This document shows positions 40,901 through 51,680 of a stretch of DNA of 54,897 nt, one piece after another; positions within the stretch are counted from its first letter, which is position 1; each line of letters opens with the position of its first letter. The DNA is taken from assembly GCA_001600875.1 (NCBI GenBank), contig BCLD01000022.1, forward strand, positions 336,226 through 391,122, read 5' to 3'. The notes beneath the pieces were generated by a model. The model was not told the DNA's origin, ran no database searches, and was given only the letters and a program-made list of their open reading frames with translations. The DNA comes from Solicoccozyma terricola (taxonomy: Eukaryota; Basidiomycota; Tremellomycetes; Filobasidiales; Piskurozymaceae). The position numbers were made by a program, and so were the translations under genes.

Positions 40901-43423
40901 GCTAACGTTCTCTCTCTTACTGAGAAATCAGGGCTTACTCTTAGCCCCGGCAAATCTCACGTCGCTTATTCGTCCATTAAAGTGCTCGGACATACGGTTA
41001 GTAACCTGGGAATCGGCACGACAGAAGAAACAGTACGCGCCGTTGTCGAATATCCCACACCTACGATGCCTCGCCATATCCAGCAATTCTTAGGGCTGGC
41101 AGCCTACTACCGACGCTTTATCAAGGACTTCGCTGCAATTGCCGCACCTCTACATAGTAGACTCAAGAAAGACACCCCCTGGGAATGGACACCGGAATGT
41201 AACGCCGCTTTTCTCGCCATAAAGGAAAAGCTTACTACCGCCCCAATCCTCGCACATCCGAATTATGAGAAGGAGTTTATCGTCTATACCGATGCATCAA
41301 CTGTCGGTATAGGTGCTGTCCTCTCTCAAACCGGCGAGGATGGCAAAGAACACCCGATAGTCTATCTATCCCGCACGCTTACTCCCGCCGAAAAGAATTA
41401 CGGCGCTACAGAACTCGAATGTTTGGCTATCGTTTGGACAGTCCGTCGGCTACATCCTTACTTGGATGGTTCAAAATTCACCATAGTCACCGACCATTCG
41501 GCCCTTCAGTGGATACTTGACTACAATGGCAGCAACAAAAGAATGATTCGGTGGACAATGGATCTGCAACCTTACCGGGACAACATGCAAATTCGTTATC
41601 GCCCCGGGCGAGTTAATCACAACGCCGACCCCCTCTCGAGGTCTCCTGTGGACCCTACACCGGACACAACACCGAACATTAATGCACCAATCTGCCTCAA
41701 TGTCACTTCAATCGTGGACACCAGTCTGACGTCATTAATACGGCGCGACACGCTGGATGACCCCGAATGTCTCAAAATTATCGAGTCCCTCTCCTCCGGC
41801 GCCCCTTTAGCTCAGTATAAAACATTCTCTCATCATGACGGGCTCCTATATCAACAACTACCGGGCGATTATTCCAACGTCCGTCTCTATGTTCCCGGTG
41901 GGAAATCAAGGCTGCGTATTCTACACGATCTTCACGACAGCCCATCTTCCGGCCATCTTGGAACAGCCAAGACCCTCAACCTTATCGGGCGGCAGTACTA
42001 CTGGCCGCAAATGGCAATAGACGTCAAGCTCTATGTTCGGTCCTGTGATTCATGTCAACGCAACAAATCTGACGTCACCACACAGCGGGGACTCCTGCAA
42101 CCCCTGCCAATTCCTCCGGCACGTTGGCACACCGTCGCCATGGATTTTGCCGGCCCGTTCCAGCCATCTGGGGAAGGACAATGGGACCAGATTCTCGTTG
42201 TAACCGATAAGTTAACGAAGCGTTCACACTTTATCCCCTGCAAAACCACAGATACGGCGGTCGACACGGCCCAACGATTCTGGAAGGATGTCGTTCGCCT
42301 CCATGGACTACCGAAGGTCATTATCAGCGATCGAGATGCCAAATTCACCAGCCTATTCTGGACAAATCTATTCGATCAATTCGGCACGAAGCTTTCTATG
42401 TCTACTGCATATCATCCGCAGACAGATGGCCAGTCCGAACGCATGGTCCGAACATTAAAAGAGATGCTTCGGCACTATATATCACACTCTCAAACCGACT
42501 GGGTTGACCGACTCCCAACACTGGAATTCAGTTATAACAATTCGCTGCACACATCAACGAATCTTACACCGTTCGAAGTTGACCTAGGTTGGCACCCTGC
42601 TACACCTCACACCATTCTCAGGCCCGATGCCAGGAATGTGGCAGCGGTGGAAGACTTTCAAGAAGAAATGGCGGCCCTGCAACTCATGGCTCAAGACACA
42701 GTTCTCCGGGCACAGCAATCTCAGGCCCACCATTACAATCAAGGACGAACAGCTTCTCCTTACAAAATCGGTGACCAAGTCTTGCTTAGTACCAAATACG
42801 TACATCCCCCTTTCTTACGGGGTCCCGGCTCGAACAAGTTGCGAGAGAAGTTTATCGGCCCATTCTATGTTATTGGCCAGACTTCCGCTAACAGCTTTGA
42901 ACTCGACCTTCCGGCCCATATCAAGGTACACCCCGTTATAAATATTCAGTACCTCAAGCCCTATCACAGTACGCCCGAACGTTTCGCCGCTCGATCTCAA
43001 GAAACTCCCCCACCAATAGTTGACCCCGAGACACTAGAAGAAGAATATGTTGTCGACGAGGTCATTGATCATCGCCTACGCAGAGGCGCCTACGAATACC
43101 TCGTACTTTAGCAAGGCTATCCACGGCACGATGCTACATACGAGCCCGCCGGCAATCTCAAGACACAAACAATTCGGGATTATTGGCGATCCAGGGGTAT
43201 GACAACACCACGCCATCGTTCCGGTCGAATTAACCCTCGTACCACACCGGTAACACCCACTGGACACCCCCGACAAAAAACACAACCCGTCCTCAGCCAT
43301 ACCAACACTCTACCGGTCCCTCGTCCACGTTCAGATACGACCGACAGAACTTCAAGATACAATCTCCGGCAAAAACATGTCATCGCCGTGCCGAACACCT
43401 TTTCAAGAACACGTCGACATTAG
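37980..43423 (+). pseudogene. chromovirus gag-pol, frameshifted and with an in-frame stop
   Basis: The first frame runs 37980-40814 and the second 40754-43111, then open to 43423 beyond a TAG. Gag begins MPPVTRSHSV, with a coiled coil (MERLTRMEEENVRIRTELL) and a core with GSAATWFTGM. The zinc knuckle CRNCGGNHWMVDC has spacing C-X2-C-X3-H-X4-C, one short of the usual CCHC. The protease site reads DTDSS where DTGSS or DTGSA is usual. RT starts near 40400 (DYRKLNEV); the YIDDI catalytic box is in the second frame near 40850. One base is missing relative to the pol frame close to 40700-40710, next to an A-run. RNase H has IVYTDAS and TELECLAIVW. Integrase has the HHCC zinc site and D, D, E residues (MDFAGPF, ISDRDAKF, QSERMVRTLKEML). 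The chromodomain is cut by TAG at 43109-43111 where Trp (TGG) is usual. Described as found; not reconstructed. Confidence 0.9.
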
Positions 43424-43523
43424 GCACCGAAAACACGTCATGGCTTACGTCATTATGACTCAAATATTTCCGGCCCGACCATAAAATCAAGAAAACGTTA
43501 AAAAATACAAGGATTATCAGGCC

Positions 43524-44482
43524 CTACATGGCCTCAACGAACTTCTCCACCTCCACCAACCGACGTTTCAAAACGTCGATGTGCTCCCTCTCGATGACGT
43601 TCAAGTCGACGGCAGTATCCATCAAGTTCCGGAGCCTGGACAACGCCATTTTCGCTCCGGTCACCTTGGCCTCCATCGACATGCCATCCTCCTTCTCCTT
43701 CCCTTTACCCCCGGATGCACCACCGACGTTCTTCCCCTTCTTCCTGCTACCCTCCCCCCCCCTCCCCCGAATCGTCCGCCGCCGACGAGGCCCTACGACG
43801 CTTCAAAGGCGAAGCAACCTTGTCCACCGGTTCCTTCTTCACCTTCGGCGGCATCCTCATCCACTCGGTGGAACACTTGCTCTGCGAACGAATGCAGAAC
43901 GCACAACGAGTTTCCTCCCTACCGATCTACGCAGCCGAACATCAACTTCAACTCTGAATTTCTCAGGTCCATAGATCCAACTTACTATGCAGGGAACTTT
44001 GCTGCGTCGGCAGCCTTTGCACCGAGGCAAATAATACGCCACCTCGGTGTCCTCGTACAACTCCAGGAATCGTGCTCGTCCCTGGCCCGGTTTCTGCATG
44101 GACCTATCAGCATCGATTAACCTGAAAAACGCTCGATATCACTTACTGGATCCCCGGGCTTGACCTCTGTCCCGTTCGGCCAGTCAAGATCCAAACGACT
44201 TTGGATGATACGGGATGCCGGCTTATTGGGGATCTTATAATCCTCCGGCTCTTCCTCCTCCGGCGCCTCCTCGGCCTCTTCCTCAACGACCTCCTCTTCG
44301 TTCTCTTCTACGGCCGTTGCGAAGTCGGAGACCGACACCTTTCGAAAAGCTTTTTCGGTCGACCAAACGCTAACCACACCTGGACGACGATCCGGCGTGG
44401 ACAAAGGAGACTTTAGGTTACTCTTTCGAGTAGGGGTTTCAGGCGACTTGGGAACGAACGTCTTGGAACGAGTACTGGACAT
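43524..44482 (-). CDS. antisense, spliced Zn2Cys6-like protein gene inside the retrotransposon
   Basis: Unrecognised protein encoded opposite to gag-pol, between pol and the 3' LTR. Minus-strand exons are 44482-44147, 44093-43986 and 43926-43524; the first two junctions are phase 0 with GTAAGT donors. Exon 1 (112 codons) starts MSSTRSKTFV, is basic, then has a strongly acidic stretch EENEEEVVEEEAEEAPEEEE. Exons 2 and 3 together form CKGCRRSKVPC followed, after eight residues, by CAFCIRSQSKC: C-X2-C-X6-C-X8-C-X2-C-X6-C, the Zn2Cys6 binuclear spacing, split by an intron. The C-terminus has Lys/Gly-rich sequence, then an amphipathic helix ending RRLVEVEKFVEAM, coiled-coil-like. Exon 3 has one base too many in a 9-C run (43755-43763 region), so it is shifted unless that count is wrong. 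An in-frame ATG at 44515 is a second start option. Function, possibly DNA binding, is inferred from the Cys pattern. Confidence 0.7.
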
Positions 44483-44763
44483 CTTGAAGTATTGATGATG
44501 TTGGAACGAAAACATCCCCTCTCTCGTTTTCAGGCCCGTTCTTCTTATACCGCTCCTTAGCGCCGAATACCCTTATCAAAACAAACCAAATTCGAAGCTT
44601 CTCAAAGGAATGTTCGTTGAAGTTCTACATCGGCACGAACCCCTTTACCAAAATTCACCAATGGCAGAAGCGCCTCGTTTACTCTATCGGCAAGCCCCTC
44701 ATCACGTCACCTATAACACTTCCTTATCGTCTCGGGACGAGACTTTCTATCGGCGGGGGGTCA

Positions 44764-45050
44764 TGTAAGGATACGACCTTTCTCAGGCCCGAATCCTCAC
44801 CGTTCCGTGGATTCCCTGTCACCGATTCTCCATCCGTGGTGCTCAAGGTTCTGAACATTCGGCCACACGACGAACATCAGGCCCGACCCTCTTGCCGATG
44901 GATGGACGTAGTCACCGATGGAAGGACTTAGCCATATCGTCGCCGATGGAAGGACTTAGCCATATCATCGCCGACGGATGGACTTCGCCAGATTAACGCC
45001 CATCATCGCTGCGCTCGCCGATTGGCTGTTCGGGCAAACAGCCGGCCCGC

Positions 45051-45101
<51 letters not shown>

Positions 45102-45426
45102 GAATATCTTGCCGATGCAAACATGTACATATACGGGAGCCCTGTCCTCCGACAGGTTGCTTTCCCTTTTTCCTCACCTTGTATTAGGGAGACATTCTCA
45201 CACCGATACATCGTCTGCGCATCTCATCGATCGGCCCTTGGATTAGCTACCCACTTCAGGCCCTCGACATCTCCGGCCACCTGACATCAGGCCCGATCTA
45301 TCTCTACACTTTGACGTTATCGANGACTGGATCTGAATCCCACAGCGAGGGCCCTAATATCTGTCACTAGCCGATCTTTCTTTTCGCCCCGGTCATCAAG
45401 ACTCGCCGGAAGATCCGCACCTGACA
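44764..45426 (+). repeat. 3' LTR of the chromovirus
   Basis: 663 bp, same ends as the 5' LTR. It is longer because of one extra copy of the CGCCGATGGAAGGACTTAG-type repeat (about 44890-44990) and an expanded (TTTC)n run (45053-45101). It contains one N (45325). The differences from the 5' LTR are visible by eye, so insertion is not recent. Confidence 0.9.
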
Positions 45427-47254
45427 AAATCGGACTGCTCTTGCGCAAGAAAGTATCGGGACCATCGCACGTAGACTTTACGAGTCTCTGGATAAAGAGC
45501 ACCAACTCTAGACGTTCTTTCTTTGGAACTTTTGCGAAGGATATATACTTGTATTCTAAATAATCCTTCATGTCGGTTTCCTTTTTCTTGGCGGCAATAT
45601 GTGATTGAAGGGTAAGGGTGTCAGGTCTTTAACTGTTGATCTTTAATTTTCTCAAGAAAACGCACACTCAGGGGTTTCGTATATCTTCTGTCTGTATGCT
45701 GGGGATAAAGTGATTGGGGAACCAAAGTTGGTCTTGAGCAAGGTAGCATCAAGGGCTTTGATCGCTTCCGTGCATTTCTTTCACACCGTAGCCGAGTCAC
45801 CATCCGATCCAGCCCAAACTAACGCAGCGATGTCAACTTGACTGATAGTTGTCACATACGGGATCAGCTGACTGATGTTGTATTTTGGATAGGGTATTTC
45901 CTCTGACCCACTTCGTAGTCCGCAAATATCGTTTGATCATTTCACCTCCAATCTTGTTGTCGGGTGCTGGTCTTATCGACTGGCTAACGCTTTAGGATAG
46001 CTCCGTTAACGCTTAACGATCGAGATGACCAGAAAGACGAGGTCGTTTTCCTGGTGATGAATGGAATGCTAGGATGGTTTTGGTGGTGACTAACCAGTTG
46101 TGACGCGTCGCTAGTGTCGTATCCTTACAGTCATCTGCCGACGTTTTGACGATGAAGTTCCTCGGTGTTCCCACCCAAACGCCATAATGCGGGACTTCGT
46201 TGTTCACCATGGATTATGAATTAAGTTTGTGTGATATGGTTGTCGAGGCAAAGACCAGTCCCAGAAGCTGTCCATTGGAAGAAAGTTCTCTATTTGTACA
46301 GGCCCTGGCGACGTGGTGTTCTCCATTTTGTCGATCAGCTGACGGTGAACAGCAAACGTGCTTGTGCAGTAGCAACTCAAGATTTACAAGCATCACGCCC
46401 AATCCCTCTGCTTGGATGCAGCAGTAAAGGATTTCACACCAGGAACGCACTCACGTTCGCTAGGTGTCGTGACAAATGTCCATTAGAACCCAACTCTCTG
46501 TATACTCTACCCGTCGATCAGAACTGGATGAGTTGGGCCTAGTTTGGGTTAAGCCTGCTGGGCCGAGATCTGGTCCTTTTTTAAGCTGTCCTTGGATTGG
46601 AAAGTTTTGACCAAACTGACTTTGGTCTCACTCGGCTCAACTGTCTCTGCCAGACCAGAGAGCACGGGTTGCAGTTGCACAGAGCGGGTCGGTTAACTGA
46701 CCGTGACTACCACGCAATTACACGAAGGAAACGCTTCAAGCGAGGTTGTCGTTGGGCTACCGGCCTGGTGAACAGGCAGGGTCTAAGTGGGCTATGATGT
46801 CTAGCTCCTCCCTCTAGGTCCACAAGGGGGAGTGAGTCGCCGACAGAAGGTAAGGGATGGTAAGACCACGGTGGGAGCCGCACCGCCGTCACATCCCGAA
46901 CCGTATAGAGGCAGGTGGTGGGGCGATAACGGCGAAAGTGGACTGGCGGTAGTTGTGAAGACCGGTGCCGAAGATTTGACAAAAGGCCGTTATTTGAAGG
47001 CCGCAAAGGGGGACGGTTCGTAACAGAAAGGAGTCGTTGTGTTATGGTTGACTGAATTTTCAGACGAGAGTTCAACCCTGTGTACGGTTTCAGACGGTTG
47101 TTGGCGCACTTGCCACGAATAGGTGTACAGTCCCGCGGCCGCGGGGGGGGGGGGGGGGGTTGCAGGATGAGTGACGCTCGCCGGACGGCCACGACGAGGA
47201 AAGGGCGGCCTTATCACTGGATCTTGAGTTATCTGTCGGTGGAGTGAGTGAGTA
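45427..47254. other. unassigned region after the retrotransposon
   Basis: About 1.8 kb with no convincing intact gene. On the minus strand right beside the LTR, a frame with KDYLEYKYISFAKVPKKERL runs straight into the LTR end. Farther up, SQVDIAALVWAGSDGDSATV and EAIKALDATLLKTNFGSP share one frame, split by a TGA. They look like remains of one decayed gene interrupted by the insertion; the family is not recognised. Around 46707-47030 GC-rich sequence has long frames on both strands, without family features. A G-run lies at 47143-47159. Confidence 0.4.
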
Positions 47255-47521
47255 TTATCCAAGGTGGCCATCGTAGCCACCGTAGCGCATCCCGAGGTCT
47301 CCGACGGTAAATTTCTTGGGAATGACGCCAGGGTGAGCCTTCGAATGTACCTCAATGTCGATTAATCGGAGCTGAATTTCGAAGTTGGGGCCGGATGGAC
47401 GTCGTCTTGGCTCTGTAGCGACTTTCGTTGGTGGTGGAATTTTGACGCATTTCTTCCTTCCGTCAAGGTACGGGAAAGGGATTGCAGTACAGAACTCATG
47501 ATCGGCATCGACAAGGATCAT
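47255..47521 (-). CDS. hypothetical small protein (88 aa)
   Basis: An ATG-started frame encoding 88 aa, beginning MILVDADHEFCTAIPF and ending GDLGMRYGGYDGHLG. Composition is balanced and protein-like, with a basic Pro-rich centre (KIPPPTKVATEPRRRPSGP). No signal peptide or membrane segment is present. No family is recognised, and it could be one exon of a larger or decayed gene. The upstream 400 bp has pyrimidine-rich sequence compatible with a promoter. Confidence 0.35.
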   Translation of the reverse strand: MILVDADHEFCTAIPFPYLDGRKKCVKIPPPTKVATEPRRRPSGPNFEIQLRLIDIEVHSKAHPGVIPKKFTVGDLGMRYGGYDGHLG

Positions 47522-48352
47522 GGCTCGGCATGGGATTCCCCCCTTTCGCAGAGGGGGGAGGGGGCGACGGCTTTAGAGGAGAGAAATCGCATTGGACGAC
47601 ATTTTGCGGAAGAGGATAAGGACAAGTAGATTGTCACCCAACGTGATCTATTTATGGAGGCGGGAGGTGAAGCTGATCTCTGTGAATGGTGAGCGGGGTG
47701 AGGAGAGGTGTGGGGGGATGGTGGGAGGGTAGTAAATACAGTATCGCTCCAGGAATATGCTGGTAATGCGGTGATCATACAGAGACAGACCACCGAGGGG
47801 CGAGTCGATCTATATTTTTCCTGCTCCTTCGCCTTGTCCTCCCGCCCCTCTCCCCTCCCCAAGAGCCTACCCCTCCTCATCCTCCCCGTTGCTCTCATAG
47901 TCATGATAGTATGAACCGCCTCACCCGTCTCTCCCTGCGACGTTGTCTATTTCCAAGTATATAGGATATATGTCATGTTCCCGTTATTTCCCTGAGTCGC
48001 GGACGAGAGTTGGGTGGCGGAGCAGTGGCGGGAAGCGCGTTACCGCGATTGACGAAAGGGGGTAACAAGCCAAGCAAAGCACGCTTCATTCTTTCGGGGC
48101 AATCAGTCATCATTCCCCGTATTCAAGGTGAGGTCACACCCGGGCGAAATCTGATGACTGATTCGCAGTGTGGCATTCGTCCGGATGTAGGCAGACCTTG
48201 GGGAGATAGGAGGCTTCTCCCCAATTCCCCCCCCCCCCCCCCTCGTCACGTGAAAGCCCCCCCCCCCCCCCCACAAAATCCAGCCCGCCACCCGAGAGTT
48301 GACAAGGTCGTAGCGCCTCTGCCGTCGTCGCCATCTGACCATCTCCCCCCAG
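47522..48352. other. region upstream of the cysteine-rich gene
   Basis: About 830 bp. Two C-runs (48227-48242 and 48257-48272) lie shortly before the first supported exon of the cysteine-rich protein gene. The expected start codon and signal-peptide exon of that gene were not found here. A minus-strand frame of 128 codons (47904-47518) is Ser/Pro-rich and not convincing. Confidence 0.4.
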
Positions 48353-50608
48353 CAATGGTGCCGACAAGGCACTTGCAGCGATTCACCTGCAAGACTCGTC
48401 GGCGAAACCTGCACGAAAGATTACCAGTGTGTGGGTGACGGGTATGCATACACCGCCAGCTCGTGCTCCACTGTAGACCATCTCTGCGGTGGAGAGGGAA
48501 CGTTTGCATATGCAAACGACGGAACTTCCTCGGGACCATCATCGGTTTGCGCATCTGGTAAGGAGTTCTTCCCAGGCCGGGGCACAAGCCGTTTTTATCG
48601 ACCCTCCTTCCACTGTTCACAGGTATTGTCAAAGACTACCAGTGTGAGCCGCAGAGGCCGCATCAGGTCGGCGACACCTGCAGCTTCTCGTATCAGTGTC
48701 TGGGTGACGTTCAATGCGTTGGTGGCACATGCTCAGGCGGAGGTTTGCGTGAGTGACAAGAATTATCAAAAACGGCATCCTCTGACCCCTCCACAGCCTG
48801 CTCTGCCGACGATGGATCAACCACTGGCACCACAAGCCACTGCGTCAGTGGATTTTGCAGGTCATCGCAGTGTAGTGATCCTCCTGCGCGCGCTGTCGGC
48901 GATACATGCACCAAGGACACGCAGTGCACCGGAGATGGATATGCAGAGACGCCTTCCACATGTTCCACTGTGGATAACCTTTGTGGAGGGGAAGGGACAT
49001 TCGCGTACGCAGATGATGGATCCGGAGCTGGACCGTCGTCGATCTGCGCTTCAGGTTAGTACATCCTCCCGGCCCAACACGGCACCTGCAAACTCCCCTT
49101 CTGCACACAGGAATCGTCAAGGATTACATATGTGAACCCGTGTTGCCGCGGCAGGTCGGAGACGCATGCGACTTTTCCTATCAATGTCTCCGAGATGTAC
49201 AGTGTGTTGGAGGAACCTGCTCGGCTGGGGGATTATGTGAGTAGGCGACCAGAGTCCAGCTAGGGTGCTTACTGAGACGACTATCAAGCATGCAACGCCG
49301 ACGACGGGTCCTCTACCGGCTCCAGCTCGTATTGTACCAGCGTGAGTGTACTTTTACTCCCATCTACAATGCTCCCACTAACAGCTGCCGACACAGGGCT
49401 TCTGTCGATCTGGGACTTGCTCTGATCCGCCACCAGCATCTGTGGGCGACCCTTGCTCCAAGGACTCTCAGTGCACCGGGGTAGGGTACGGATACACTCC
49501 CAGTTCTTGCTCTACAGAGGATGCAACTTGCGGTGGATCCGGAGCATTTGCTTATGCGGACAATGGTGGCGGAACTGGTCCATCCTCCATATGTGCTTCA
49601 GGTAAGTAATGTGGGGCCAAAGTCGTGACCACCGTGACCACACGTTAAACACGTTCTACCCTCCAGGCATCTCCAAGGACTACATATGCACACCAATCAA
49701 TCCGCTGGCGGTCGGTGACAAGTGTGACTTTTCGTACCAATGTCTTCGAGAGGTTCAGTGTGTAGCCGGAACTTGCTCTGGTGGCGGTGCAAGTAAGTGG
49801 CACCCACCTCCGCGGCCCCGGCGATGCTGATCCTGGTCCACGCAGGCTGTACTGCCAACGATGGCAGCGCAACCGGAGACTCCACGCAGTGTACCAGTGG
49901 GTTCTGCAGATACAACGCTTGTTCGAATCCACCCTCCACTCCTCTCGGTGGGCCTTGCAACAGTGACATGGACTGCGAAGGAGACGGATATGCAGAGCAG
50001 GCCGTCGCTTGTGGCACAGACAACAGATGCGGAGGCAAGGACGCGCTTTGCTACAGCAATGACGGCGCAGGCGATGGGGCTTCCTCGTTGTGTCGTACGA
50101 GTAAGCACTCCACGGGGATGATGGGGAGTTCCTTGGAATGTGCTAAATGTGATCGCACGCAGACCTCTGCATCACATATGCGTGTAGCGCTCCCGCCACC
50201 AGTCCGGTTCCTAGGAAGAGAGGGCAGCAGGCGCCGGTAGAGCATTCGGTAAGACGATTCCGATGTCCAGTCAACCTGTTGCCTTGTCCGATCTACCCAA
50301 AGGGCTTTGAAGTGAGTGGGCGTATTGGTGGTTTTCAGAATCCCGCTGACGGTCAGCCCCATCTAGTGCATTGACCCCAACGGCCTGGAGACTTGCGGGG
50401 GTTGCGTCGGTGACCACTTGCCCGGTCGAGATTGCACCGACATCCCCGGAGTTCTCGAGGTTGCCTGTGAAAGTCAAGTTTGTCGCATTTGTGAGTCGGT
50501 GCGGTCAAGTGAGCGGTCGACAAGCATGTCTCTGATCCTCCCTCAGACGGGTGCGATGACGGCTTCGTGTTTGCTGCGAACAACGGTTCCTGTGTGGCCA
50601 TGAAGTAA
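48353..50608 (+). CDS. modular cysteine-rich secreted protein with C-terminal CPL1-like domain, 5' end unresolved
   Basis: Exons are 48353-48557, 48623-48748, 48797-49054, 49111-49236, 49289-49341, 49397-49601, 49667-49792, 49846-50100, 50163-50311, 50367-50490 and 50547-50608; all phases agree (589 codons including stop). Four tandem modules are seen. Each has GFCR-type Cys, GD-C-KD-QC-GDGY, CSTVD-LCGGEGTFAYA, GPSSICASG, VKDYICEP, VGD-CDFSYQCL-DVQCVGGTCS and ADDGS-TG in order; introns fall at repeated places. The last module lacks its second half and is followed by a linker with PRKRGQQ, a Kex2-like dibasic site. The C-terminus has CPIYPKGFE, CIDPNGLETCGGC, GRDCTDIPG and CRIYGCDDGFVF, the pattern of CPL1/priA-like domains of basidiomycetes. 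Such proteins are secreted or cell-surface. The start and signal peptide are not found; the first exon begins after C-runs. Confidence 0.85.
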
Positions 50609-51680
50609 AGGCCGCACAGATGATTCCCTATTTAAGGACAATACCTTCCTGCCTTTTTCAATTCTTCTCCCAGTGTGCCTGTTCGCTTGCGTATGCAAAT
50701 CTAACATACATTCTTACAATGGACTTTTCACGCTTCTATAAAATACAAACCTCCCACCGCCTACCAGGCACCATCCTTCCGCGACTCGGCCTTGAGACCC
50801 ACCCGGGACCTGCTAAGATGATTCTTGCTCTATCCTCAGAGCATTCGCTACCGAATGCCTTTTCTTCCCTTGCCCATGGAAGAGCTCGCAGCACATGCTG
50901 CAAGGTTCGCAGCACACCTATGTAACGTGCTGCGAGGTTTGCAGCATGCCTATGTAACGTGCTGCAAGGTTCGCAGCATGCCTATGTAACGTGCTGCAAG
51001 CTTCGCAGCACACCTATATAATGTGCTGCAAGATATAGAGGTGGTCTTAGGGGGGCGGGGGGAGGTCAATGTCGTGATTCAAATGATGGGGAATGGGGGA
51101 TTGTAGGATGCAAATGAGGAATACAGGTGGCACTCACTCTTCAACGACACTGGCCTGTCCTTGTCTTTCCAATCCATATCCATACCACCTTGGAACAGGT
51201 AAAATATGGCTATACCATCAGAGGAGTATATAACTACATCTCTTTTTGACCTCAAACACTTGTATTTGGTATGATAAGAGTCTACCACCTTCACCTAATG
51301 CGAAAAAGGATCAACAAAAAGAGTCAACTTGACAGCCGGCACTGACTCACCCACTCCTCATAACCTTCCCCAACCTTCGGACAAGCTTTGGAAGCACCCT
51401 TTGCAAGCTTCAACTCATTAGGGGGTTTCAAATACCTTTTTTCTCCCTTTTCTTTTCCCATGGGAGATGCGTTTTTTTTCTCCCACTGAGCTTTTTTGCC
51501 ACCCAGGAGAATTCTCCCGTCGAGAATAATCTCCCAGGGCTATAGAGCAGGATGAGAATTGAAGTTGAACATGTCCAAGATCAATCATGAGATCTCCACA
51601 ACCACCACCATAACTGTAACGAATCAAGGGGATTCTCGACCGAGTCGACTCAGCTCGGACCTCATCTGGCATTACCGACC
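50609..51680. other. subtelomeric gene-poor region
   Basis: About 1.1 kb after the cysteine-rich gene. It holds the 32-bp repeat array (listed separately). No supported gene. Confidence 0.45.
50895..51035. repeat. 32-bp tandem hairpin repeat array
   Basis: Four full units start at 50895, 50927, 50959 and 50991, with a partial fifth at 51023: an exact 32-bp period. Each unit contains GTGCTGC and, 6 nt later, GCAGCA(C/T), an inverted repeat able to form a hairpin, then CTATGTAAC. Units differ by one to four substitutions. There are no unique spacers. Confidence 0.85.

Larger units (their letters stand above)
37185..45426 (+). mobile_element. Ty3/Gypsy LTR retrotransposon (chromovirus), degenerate
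   Basis: About 8.2 kb, bounded by two related direct repeats that begin TGTAAGG and end CTGACA. Order inside is gag, protease, reverse transcriptase, RNase H, integrase, chromodomain, which is the Ty3/Gypsy order; the chromodomain makes it a chromovirus. An antisense spliced gene sits between pol and the 3' LTR. A polypurine stretch GGCGGGGGG lies at 44752-44760, next to the 3' LTR. A TGGGATGCAGTC stretch 2 nt after the 5' LTR (37825-37836) is a possible primer-binding site. The 5 bp on the two outer sides (CAGGT and AAATC) do not match, so no target-site duplication is visible. The reading frame is broken (see the gag-pol entry), so the copy is not autonomous as read. Confidence 0.93.

Noticed and set aside
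46707..47192. Minus-strand 161-codon frame rich in Pro and Arg
   Set aside because: GC-rich sequence open on both strands, includes a homopolymer-coded Pro run, and has no recognised motif.
50895..51035. Array of 32-bp repeats resembling a CRISPR array
   Set aside because: Units are directly adjacent with no unique spacers, and the genome is eukaryotic.
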